NCBI GenBank assembly: GCA_964417895.1
Contig: CAYQJS010000019.1
Coordinates: 1-64,000, forward strand
Length of the DNA stretch: 64,000 nucleotides
Reading direction: 5' to 3'
DNA from: CAYQJS01 sp964417895
GTDB lineage: Bacteria > Chloroflexota > UBA6077 > SHYK01
A program made the position numbers and the translations under genes. Under the pieces are notes generated by a model, which saw only the letters and a list, made by a program, of their open reading frames with translations, was not told where the DNA came from and did no database searches. Shown here one piece after another: positions 16,585-23,765 of the stretch; position 1 is the first letter of the stretch, and each line of letters starts with the position of its first letter.

Positions 16585-17786
16585 CGGGACCAACGATGAT
16601 CGACGCACCCACGCGTGTCGCCAGCCAGCGGACGCACACGCCTGCCGTGGTGGGCGCGTTCATGTTCGGCCACTTCACCCATCACGTCACCAACTCACTG
16701 CTGGCGCCGCTGCTGCCCCTCATTCGCGATAGCTTCGCGCTGAGCTATGCCCAATCCGGGTTCCTGGTGTCCGCCTTCAGCGTGAGCGGCGGCCTCTCGC
16801 AGGCGCCCATCGGCGCGCTGGCCGACCGCGTCGGCAGCCGAACGGTCGTGACCGTCGGGCTACTGGGATCGGCCCTACTCTGCTTCTTCATCGGGCTCGT
16901 CGACGCCTACTGGCAACTCCTGGTCGCGCTGGTCGGGCTCGGAATCGTCGCGGGAACGTACCACGCGCCCGCCAACACGCTGCTCTCGCAGCTGTTTCCC
17001 AGGGCGCGCCTGGGCGGCGTGCTCGGGATCCATACCGTCGGTGGGAACCTGAGCTTCTTTGCCACTCCACTCGTGGCTGGTGGCCTCGCTGCCGCCACGC
17101 TGACGTGGCGCACTCCCTACCTCTTTTTCGCCATCGCACCGCTTCTCGCGGGGCTCTTCCTCATGCGCACCTTGCCCCGTGTCCCGGGCCGAGAAGGCCG
17201 GCCCCTCGGCACGGCCGCGATGTTTCGCGAGCTGGGCGAGGTCTTCCGGGCCGTTGGGCCGCTGCTGGGGCTCGCCATCCTGTTTCAGATGACTTACGCG
17301 GCCACGTTCTCGTTTATCGCCCTGTTCCTGGTCGACGCGCGCGGCTTCGACCCCGTGACGGCGGCCTTCTTCGTGTCGGCTCCTTTCATCGGGGGCCTGC
17401 TCGGCTCACCCCTGGGCGGAGCGCTGTCCGACCGGCTGGGGCGCAAACCGGTCATCGTCGCCTCTCTCGTGTGCATGGGCCCAGCACTCTTGCTGTTCAC
17501 GGCGGTGGGATCGGAGTTGATCATCCCCGCCCTGGCGCTGATGGGTCTGGTGTCCTCAGCCCGCATGCCCGTGGTGGAGGGCCTGATCCTGGAGCGCGCG
17601 CCCGCCGAGCGGCGGGCGACGACTCTTGGCGCCTACTACTTCGTGGCGCAGGAGTTCGGTGGACTCGCCGCCCCCGCCGTAGGTGCACTGGCCGGGGTGG
17701 TAGGAATCGAGCAGGCCTTCGGGAGCGTGGCGCTGGCCGCGGCCCTTCTTTCGGGGTTGGTCCTCCTGTTCGCGCGGCGGCTGTAG
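16581..17786 (+). CDS. Major facilitator superfamily transporter
   Basis: 401 residues with about 12 hydrophobic segments and the MFS loop 2-3 motif GALADRVGSRTV, repeated in the second half as GALSDRLGRKPV. The ATG overlaps the ada stop (ATGA), implying coupling with the alkylation-repair gene; ATG 16596 is an alternative start. It is a cytoplasmic-membrane secondary transporter, perhaps exporting a small organic compound. Substrate unknown. Confidence 0.9.
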   Translation: MTGPTMIDAPTRVASQRTHTPAVVGAFMFGHFTHHVTNSLLAPLLPLIRDSFALSYAQSGFLVSAFSVSGGLSQAPIGALADRVGSRTVVTVGLLGSALLCFFIGLVDAYWQLLVALVGLGIVAGTYHAPANTLLSQLFPRARLGGVLGIHTVGGNLSFFATPLVAGGLAAATLTWRTPYLFFAIAPLLAGLFLMRTLPRVPGREGRPLGTAAMFRELGEVFRAVGPLLGLAILFQMTYAATFSFIALFLVDARGFDPVTAAFFVSAPFIGGLLGSPLGGALSDRLGRKPVIVASLVCMGPALLLFTAVGSELIIPALALMGLVSSARMPVVEGLILERAPAERRATTLGAYYFVAQEFGGLAAPAVGALAGVVGIEQAFGSVALAAALLSGLVLLFARRL

Positions 17787-17808
17787 ATCATCTGGGGGGT
17801 TGCGCTCC

Positions 17809-18498
17809 GTGCCACCGCTGGCTTTGATCAATGCCAAGGACGGGCTGGAGATTTCCTTCCGCCCGGAGCGGCTGTTCTTGGCCGGCTATACGGGGCGGGA
17901 TCGCGACCACGTGCTGCGGCACATCGAAGAGCTCGCCGCGGAGGGGATTCCGGCCCCTGAGAGGGTGCCTGAGGTGTACCCCGGCGTCGCCGACAAGGTC
18001 CAGGTGGGGGGACAGCTGCCGCCTGGACGCGGCTGGGCCTCCGGGGAGGTCGAATACGTCCTGCTCGTGACCCCCCACGGAACGCTGGTCGGCGTGGGAA
18101 GCGACCACACCGACCGCGAGCTCGAGCGCGCCTCTGTCGTGGCGTCGAAGCAGGCGTTCCCCAAGATCATCGGCCAGCGGGTATGGCCGCTGGCCAGCCT
18201 GGCTCCCCAGTGGGACGATTGCACGTTGAGGAGCTGGGTCACGTTGGCGGGAGAGAGGCGGCTCTACCAGGACGGATCGCTGGGCAGTCTCATCGCCCCA
18301 CAAGACCTGCCAGGGCTTATATCCCCGTCAGACTGTCGGGCCGGGACGGTCATCTTTTCCGGGACCGTGCCTGCAACGATGCCTGCCCCGAAGGCGGGAC
18401 TCGTTCGCTTCGAGGGTGCGATCGTCGGCGCCGACGGGACGCCGCTCGTATCCTGCACCTACGTGTACGAAGCCGCGCCTGCAACCCGCGGCCCCTAA
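17809..18498 (+). CDS. DUF2848 family protein
   Basis: About 229 residues. The order FLAGYTGRDRDHVLRHIEELAAEGIPAP, then EVEYVLLVTPHGTLVGVGSDHTDRELE and a VFSGTVP-like C-terminal segment (VIFSGTVPA) matches DUF2848, a group with a fumarylacetoacetate-hydrolase-like look. The conserved GSDHTDRELE is a probable metal or active-site motif. GTG 17809 is favoured since GGGGGG at 17793-17798 is too close to TTG 17800. It lies between an MFS transporter and a cupin on the same strand. Function unproven. Confidence 0.75.
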   Translation: MPPLALINAKDGLEISFRPERLFLAGYTGRDRDHVLRHIEELAAEGIPAPERVPEVYPGVADKVQVGGQLPPGRGWASGEVEYVLLVTPHGTLVGVGSDHTDRELERASVVASKQAFPKIIGQRVWPLASLAPQWDDCTLRSWVTLAGERRLYQDGSLGSLIAPQDLPGLISPSDCRAGTVIFSGTVPATMPAPKAGLVRFEGAIVGADGTPLVSCTYVYEAAPATRGP

Positions 18499-18531
18499 CG
18501 AGGGCTGGAATGAGGATGTCTGGAGAAACAG

Positions 18532-18876
18532 ATGCCTAAGCCTGAGTTCGAGTTCTTCGACCCGTCGAGCGTGGCCGGCCGTCCCGTCGGCGGAATCCCG
18601 GGCCTCACAGAGAAGATCCTGAGCCACGATCCGGCGACGGGCGACTACACGCGCATGCTGCGCTTCGAGCCCGGCACTGATACGACGCCCATGGGCGTTC
18701 AGCGCCACGACTTCTGGGAAGAGGTGTGGATCGTGGAGGGCGGTATCGACGACATCACGCTGGATACGACGTTCACTGCGGGGATGTACGCGTGCCGACC
18801 GCCCGGCATGCCGCACGGGCCGTGGCGGTCGCCCAACGGCTGTACCACGTTCGAGGTCAGGTACTACCGACGCTAG
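18532..18876 (+). CDS. Cupin-domain protein
   Basis: 114 residues. Residues about 60-100 show the cupin barrel: RHDFWEEVWIVEGGIDD followed by GMYACRPPGMPHGPW, with a His near the start and another in the second motif as possible metal ligands. It may be an isomerase, dioxygenase or binding protein. A 33-bp gap separates it from the DUF2848 gene, so the two are probably in one transcript. Confidence 0.8.
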   Translation: MPKPEFEFFDPSSVAGRPVGGIPGLTEKILSHDPATGDYTRMLRFEPGTDTTPMGVQRHDFWEEVWIVEGGIDDITLDTTFTAGMYACRPPGMPHGPWRSPNGCTTFEVRYYRR

Positions 18877-18923
18877 CGACCCGTGTCCAGCGCCCAGATC
18901 AGGGCATGTCGAGGGGGAGGGAA

Positions 18924-18966
18924 AGCTGCCGCCTCCCCCCTTGCGGGGGAGGGTTGGGGTGGGGGG
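18924..18966. repeat. Dispersed GC-rich palindrome
   Basis: CCTCCCCCC, TTGC, GGGGGAGG forms a hairpin followed by GTTGGGGTGGGGGGTCAC. It is the same class as copies near 29.87 and 53.73 kb. It lies downstream of the cupin gene. Confidence 0.6.
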
Positions 18967-18989
18967 TCACGAAATTCGGCGATCTCCTG

Positions 18990-19139
18990 CTAGCCTGTGC
19001 TGTCCTCGGGGCTCGCTGGCCGCGGCGGGAGGATCTCTCGGCGAATCCTGGCCGCCTCGTCGCGTCGTTGGCGGGCCTCTTTTTTTGCCTGTCGCCGGCG
19101 AGTGTTCATCGCCGAAATGATGCGCTCTTTCTTCGCCAT
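18990..19139 (-). CDS. Small highly basic protein, unknown
   Basis: A 49-residue frame starting MAKKERIISAMNTRRRQAKKEARQ... is very rich in Lys and Arg and ends DSTG. There is no clear ribosome site before the ATG. It could be a small nucleic-acid-binding protein or a chance frame. It lies in the gap between the cupin gene and a solute-binding protein. Confidence 0.35.
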   Translation of the reverse strand: MAKKERIISAMNTRRRQAKKEARQRRDEAARIRREILPPRPASPEDSTG

Positions 19140-19342
19140 GTTGGAGCATTGTACCCAAGTCAGAGAGCGACCGTGAGGCCCTCGGCGGCCCCCAGCAACT
19201 CCATCTCTGATCCATACGCCGCGGCGCGCCAACTGGCTCTGCTTCGCGTCGGTTCGAGAGCGCCTTATAATTTTCATGCTTGCCCCCAAGTTTCCCCTCC
19301 ATGCAATGGTGAGTATCACATGTTGGTGGCCCGACAAGGCGC

Positions 19343-21097
19343 GTGGCTCCGCTGGTGAGGGATGTTGCTCTGCCGGACGTCACCCGACGGCAGTTCCTTC
19401 GCATGCTCGCCGGTGCCCTCGCGGCCTCGGCCTGCGGACCGTCCGTCGGCCCTGGGCGATTCAGCCAACCGGTGCGCGATGGCGCCTCCGGCGCGTCGAG
19501 CCCCATCATCGTCGCCGTGGGTGGCGAGCCCCGAACGCTCGTGCCGTCGGTGGCGGGCGCTGGGGGCGCGTCGTCCGAGCATCTGTTCGAGCTGATCCAC
19601 CAGTCCCTGGTGACCTACGACGACCAGGCGCAACCGGTGCCGCGCGTGGCGCGCGCCCTTCCCTCCCTGGAGAATGGCACGTGGCGCGTCCACGCGGATG
19701 GCACGATGGAGACGGTGTGGCAGCTGCGCGATGACGTGCGTTGGCACGATGGGCGTCCGTTCACAGCGGACGACGTGGTTTTCAGCTGGCGCGTGTTCAA
19801 CGATCCCGCCATCCCGGTCACGTCGCGGCGCGTGGCTCGCTTGATCGAGGCTATCGATGCCCCAAACCCACACACGGCGGTCATGCATTGGCGGGCGCGC
19901 TATGCCTTCGCCGACCAGATCTCCGCCTACGACCTCACGCTTCTGCCCGCCCACCTGCTAGCAGCCTCGTTCGAGCTGAGACGCGAGCAGATGGCGGGCC
20001 ACCCGTACTGGCGGAACGAGTTCATCGGGCTGGGCCCATTCCGGGTGGAGCGATGGCCGTCCGGCAGCTCCATCGAGCTGGCGGCGTACGATCGATACTT
20101 TCTCGGCCCTCCGCGCGCGAGCGAGGTATCCGTACGTTTTCTCCCCGATGACAACTCGGCCATGGCGGCAGCCCTGGCCGGCACGGTGGACGTGGTGCTT
20201 CCCCGTAGGGCGGTGCACGGCGTGGTTCGGAGCGTGCGCGAGCGATGGACCGCCGGGGGTGAGGGGGTCCTTTCCGTCCTTCCGGGCAACAGCTGGCTCT
20301 TTCTGGCGCCACAGTTCGCGGGGCCCCAACCGGAGGAGCTGCTCGATCCGCGCATCCGCGCGGCTCTGGCCGACGCACTGGACACGGCCACCATCGCCGA
20401 GGCCGTGGCAGGTGATCGCTCGTTAGCGTCCAACCTGTGGGTACCCGTGGGAGACCCTCGATATCGCACCATATCCGAGGGCGCGGCGCGCCACGATTAC
20501 AGCCCCGAGCGCGCCCGCGAGCTGTTCCGCGATGCGGGTTGGCGACGAGAGGCCACCGACGACGTGCTGGTGAAGCAAGGGCGCCGGTTCGAGATCGAGC
20601 TCACCACTACGACGGGGCTGGAGAGGGCCGCGGCGCTGGTGGCTGAGTACTGGCGGGAAGTGGGCGTAGCAGTCCACGAGACGGTGCTCTCCCTGGGTGC
20701 GGTGACGGACCGCCAGGGTCGGGCCGGATACTCAGGTGTGGAGCTGGCCGCCGGCATTCCCAACCTCGCGCTGCTGGATGGCCGGCTCCATAGCTCGAAC
20801 GCGCCAGCTCCCGAAAACCAGTGGGTGGGCGCGAACCGAGGCCATTACGCCAGCCGCGAGCTGGATGCGCTCCTCGACAATCTATGGATTACCCTCGAGC
20901 GTGGCGAGCGGGAGGCAATCGAGCGCGACGTCGCTCGCTTCATCTCGTCGGAGCTGCCCATCATCGGCCTGTTCTTCTACCCGAGTATGGCCATGGTTCG
21001 GCGCGAGGTGCGCAACTCGCGCGTCCCCCGAACCGTATCGCCCGTCGGCCGCCTGTCCATGACCTGGAATGCCCATGAATGGGAAAAAACGGGTTAG
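19343..21097 (+). CDS. ABC transporter solute-binding protein, family 5 (Tat/lipoprotein)
   Basis: 584 residues. The N-terminus has a twin-arginine motif (TRRQFLRMLAG) followed by AASAC, a lipobox, so it is probably a Tat-exported lipoprotein. The mature part shows family-5 features: ENGTWRVHADGTMETVWQLR, DVRWHDGRPFTADDV and GLGPFRVERWPSGSS. These proteins bind peptides, nickel, opines or other solutes for ABC importers. No permease or ATPase gene is adjacent. Four further paralogs occur in this window. Start GTG 19343 places the signal 14 residues in. A membrane-protein gene follows after three bases. Confidence 0.92.
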   Translation: MAPLVRDVALPDVTRRQFLRMLAGALAASACGPSVGPGRFSQPVRDGASGASSPIIVAVGGEPRTLVPSVAGAGGASSEHLFELIHQSLVTYDDQAQPVPRVARALPSLENGTWRVHADGTMETVWQLRDDVRWHDGRPFTADDVVFSWRVFNDPAIPVTSRRVARLIEAIDAPNPHTAVMHWRARYAFADQISAYDLTLLPAHLLAASFELRREQMAGHPYWRNEFIGLGPFRVERWPSGSSIELAAYDRYFLGPPRASEVSVRFLPDDNSAMAAALAGTVDVVLPRRAVHGVVRSVRERWTAGGEGVLSVLPGNSWLFLAPQFAGPQPEELLDPRIRAALADALDTATIAEAVAGDRSLASNLWVPVGDPRYRTISEGAARHDYSPERARELFRDAGWRREATDDVLVKQGRRFEIELTTTTGLERAAALVAEYWREVGVAVHETVLSLGAVTDRQGRAGYSGVELAAGIPNLALLDGRLHSSNAPAPENQWVGANRGHYASRELDALLDNLWITLERGEREAIERDVARFISSELPIIGLFFYPSMAMVRREVRNSRVPRTVSPVGRLSMTWNAHEWEKTG

Positions 21098-21100
21098 GCC

Positions 21101-21658
21101 ATGCAACCTGGGCAGATCGTCATCCTGGTGGTCCTGCTGTTCTCGGTGTTCCTCGGTTGGGTGTTGTACCGAGGGCGCACGGCGGGCGTCAGGCTCTATC
21201 TTGTCGCGGTTGCCGTGGCCGCTTCGCTCCTGCTCGGTAGCCTGGCCCACGTCCTCGATGCCCAAGGCGCTGCTGAGGTGCTGAACCTCACCGCGATCGC
21301 GCTGTCTCTGGCGGCGCTGCCGTCCCACCCTGGGCTGTGGGAGGACCAGATCCGGGCTGATCTGGAGCGAACACGGCTCTATCAACGCTGGCAGCCCGCC
21401 GACGCTCTCTCATGGCGCGGGTGGCTGAAGCTCGTGGACCGCGTCGGCGCCCGAGCAGCAGCTCTCTCGTATCTCGCCGTATTCGCTGTTGCCATTCTGG
21501 CGGCCGTTCTCTCAACTCTGGTCGAACCGTCCGTCGGACGCGGTTCATCTGAGCGCACGTCGTATACGGTGCTTGCAACGCTGGGCCCGACGCTGTTCGC
21601 GGTGCTGAGCACCATGTGGATCTACCGGAGCGCCCGGCGCCTGGTGCCAGGTGCGTAG
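21101..21658 (+). CDS. Hypothetical integral membrane protein
   Basis: 185 residues with hydrophobic segments at about 4-22, 32-50, 60-75, 120-140 and 155-175 separated by a charged central loop (WEDQIRADLERTRLYQRWQ). No family is recognised. It starts three bases after the solute-binding gene and ends 35 bp before a site-2 protease gene, so the three may share a transcript. Confidence 0.7.
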   Translation: MQPGQIVILVVLLFSVFLGWVLYRGRTAGVRLYLVAVAVAASLLLGSLAHVLDAQGAAEVLNLTAIALSLAALPSHPGLWEDQIRADLERTRLYQRWQPADALSWRGWLKLVDRVGARAAALSYLAVFAVAILAAVLSTLVEPSVGRGSSERTSYTVLATLGPTLFAVLSTMWIYRSARRLVPGA

Positions 21659-21692
21659 GGCCCGGGCACACATGGGACCCTGGAGGTCGAGC

Positions 21693-22850
21693 ATGCCCAA
21701 CACAATCCTCTTGACGCGCATCGCTGGCATTCCCATTCAGGTCCATTACACGTGGCTCATCGCGCTGGCGCTCATCGCCTGGTCGCTCTCCCACGGCTTT
21801 TTCCCGTCCATGTTCCCGGGCTGGGATGCGGTGACCTACTGGGTGGTTGCCATCGTCTCAGCGCTGGCGCTGTTCGCATCGGTGCTGCTCCATGAGCTGA
21901 GCCACTCCCTCTTCGCCCTCGCTCGCGGACTCCGTGTCCACAGCATTACGTTGTTCATCTTCGGTGGCGTTTCGAGCATCGCCGAGGAAGCCGAGACGCC
22001 CGGCGACGAGTTCATCGTGGCCGTCGTGGGCCCGCTGGCGAGCTTCGCGCTGGCCGCCGTTTTCTGGGTCGCGGGTCAAGTCCTCGCCCTGGGCCCCTCG
22101 CCGGTCGGCGCCATCCTCGCCTACCTCGCCTTCACGAACGTCTTGCTGGGTGCGTTTAACATGGTGCCCGGATTTCCCCTCGATGGAGGCCGTGTGCTGC
22201 GCTCCGCGATCTGGGCGGCCACGGGGAGCATGCGGCGCGCAACGCGGATCGCCTCTTACGTTGGGCAGGGCGTGGGCTTCTTGCTCATCTTCCTGGGCGT
22301 GGCCCAGCTCCTGGGCGGCAACTTCCTGGGCGGCCTGTGGATCGCCTTCATCGGCTGGTTCCTGAACAACGGCGCGGAAACCAGCCGCCAACAGTTCGTC
22401 GTGCGCGAGAGCCTGCGGGGAGTACGGGTGGCCGACCTGATGAACTCCGAGGCGCCCGTCGCATCGCCGGCGATGAGCACCCAGGACTTCGTGTTCGACA
22501 ACGTGCTCCGGCAGGGCGTTCGGGCCATGCCTGTCGTCGATGGGGGCCGCCTGGTGGGCCTCGTAAGTATCACCGACGCGAAGGAGGTGCCTCCGGAGGC
22601 CTGGTCGACCACGCCGGTCGGCACGATTATGACGCGGGCCCCTCTGACGACAGTAACCGCCGACGAGGATCTTGCGGCGGCCCTGGAGCTGCTGGTCAAT
22701 CGAAACTTCAATCAGCTGCCGGTGCTGGACGGCGGCGCCCTCGTAGGCCTCCTGACCCGCGCGGACGTGCTCCGGTTCATCCAGCTGAACGAGGAGCTCG
22801 GCCTGTCGACAAGGGCCCGTCGCCCAGCACGGCCGCGCCGTGCCGGCTGA
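21693..22850 (+). CDS. Site-2 protease family zinc metalloprotease with CBS domains
   Basis: 385 residues. The membrane part carries HELSH at 67-71 (zinc ligands His67, His71, catalytic Glu68) and FPLDGGR with the third ligand Asp164, the M50 pattern. Residues about 245-370 form two CBS domains (VADLMNSEAPVASPAMST and IMTRAPLTTVTADEDL), as in the Rip3/SpoIVFB-like branch, where nucleotide binding to CBS tunes proteolysis. ATG 21693 is preceded by GGAGG at 21682-21686; the longer frame from 21651 overlaps the previous gene. Its substrate may be a membrane-anchored anti-sigma factor or another membrane protein, unknown here. Confidence 0.93.
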   Translation: MPNTILLTRIAGIPIQVHYTWLIALALIAWSLSHGFFPSMFPGWDAVTYWVVAIVSALALFASVLLHELSHSLFALARGLRVHSITLFIFGGVSSIAEEAETPGDEFIVAVVGPLASFALAAVFWVAGQVLALGPSPVGAILAYLAFTNVLLGAFNMVPGFPLDGGRVLRSAIWAATGSMRRATRIASYVGQGVGFLLIFLGVAQLLGGNFLGGLWIAFIGWFLNNGAETSRQQFVVRESLRGVRVADLMNSEAPVASPAMSTQDFVFDNVLRQGVRAMPVVDGGRLVGLVSITDAKEVPPEAWSTTPVGTIMTRAPLTTVTADEDLAAALELLVNRNFNQLPVLDGGALVGLLTRADVLRFIQLNEELGLSTRARRPARPRRAG

Positions 22851-22891
22851 ATCGGGCAGCGAGCCCTTCGGCGCCCGACCGGGCAGGCTGG

Positions 22892-22897
22892 TACAAT
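22892..22897 (+). promoter_or_regulatory. Predicted -10 box of PEP mutase-like gene
   Basis: TACAAT ends nine bases before ATG 22907 and no ribosome site is visible between them, so the transcript may be leaderless or nearly so. No convincing -35 is seen. Confidence 0.4.
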
Positions 22898-22906
22898 GGC
22901 CTCTTG

Positions 22907-23758
22907 ATGAACGATCACGAGAAACGCCTACGCTTCCGCGAGATCCTCAGCTCCCCTGACGGGACGGTCGCGCCGAGCGTCCCCGACCCGATGTACGCAC
23001 GCCTAGTCCAGGACTGCGGCTATTCGCTCATGCATCTGGCCGGGAATGGGATGCATCGCAGCTTGCTCCTTGCGGACCGCAGCCTCGTGACCATGACCGA
23101 GATGGCCGACCGCGCCACCACCATTGCGCGTGCGCTGGATATCCCGCTGCTCGTCGACGGCGAAACAGGCTACGGAGGACCGGAGCAGACGGCCCGGTCG
23201 GTTCAGTTCTTCGAGCGCGCGGGGGCGGCCGGCATCCGCTACGAGGACAGCATCTTTGGCGACAACGGCATCGGCCGCATGGGCCGTGCGGCCGTGCAGA
23301 CCGTCGAGCAGATGGTGGACAAGATCAAGGCCGCCACCGATGCTCGCACCGACGAGTCCCTGGTGCTGGTGGTGCGCATGGACTCACGGCCCGTGGAGTC
23401 CTTTGGGCAGTTCCAGGAACGCATCGCCAGATACGCCGAGGCCGGCGTCGACGCCGTCGGGGTGGGGCTCTCGAACATGGAGGAGATCCGCCAGATCGGA
23501 TCGAACCCGCCGGTCCCACTCGTCAACCCCTGGCCACGGAATGGCATCAACTCCACCGCTGAGTTCTTCGCTCTCGGCTATAGGGTCGCCCTGATGACCT
23601 CCTTTGTCTCGCTGGCGGGCCTGGCTGCCGCGCGGACGATGCTTTTCGAGCTGAAGCGATCGGGCAGGGTCGACGGCTACTTCGCCGAGGTGCCGGGGTA
23701 CGATGTCGTCCGCCACTGGTACGAGGACCTGGGCTTCCGCCCGACACAGCCCTTCTAG
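22907..23758 (+). CDS. Isocitrate lyase/PEP mutase family protein
   Basis: 283 residues of the (beta/alpha)8 PEP mutase/isocitrate lyase superfamily: LVDGETGYGGPEQTARSVQFF with the metal-binding Asp/Glu, RYEDSIFGD and VVRMDSRP. These cleave or form C-C or P-C bonds in 2-methylisocitrate, oxaloacetate or carboxyphosphonoenolpyruvate. Isocitrate lyase proper has a KKCGH motif, which is absent, so an oxaloacetate decarboxylase- or 2,3-dimethylmalate lyase-like role is possible. It is followed closely by the DNA polymerase gene. Confidence 0.85.
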   Translation: MNDHEKRLRFREILSSPDGTVAPSVPDPMYARLVQDCGYSLMHLAGNGMHRSLLLADRSLVTMTEMADRATTIARALDIPLLVDGETGYGGPEQTARSVQFFERAGAAGIRYEDSIFGDNGIGRMGRAAVQTVEQMVDKIKAATDARTDESLVLVVRMDSRPVESFGQFQERIARYAEAGVDAVGVGLSNMEEIRQIGSNPPVPLVNPWPRNGINSTAEFFALGYRVALMTSFVSLAGLAAARTMLFELKRSGRVDGYFAEVPGYDVVRHWYEDLGFRPTQPF

Positions 23759-23765
23759 CGGGAGC

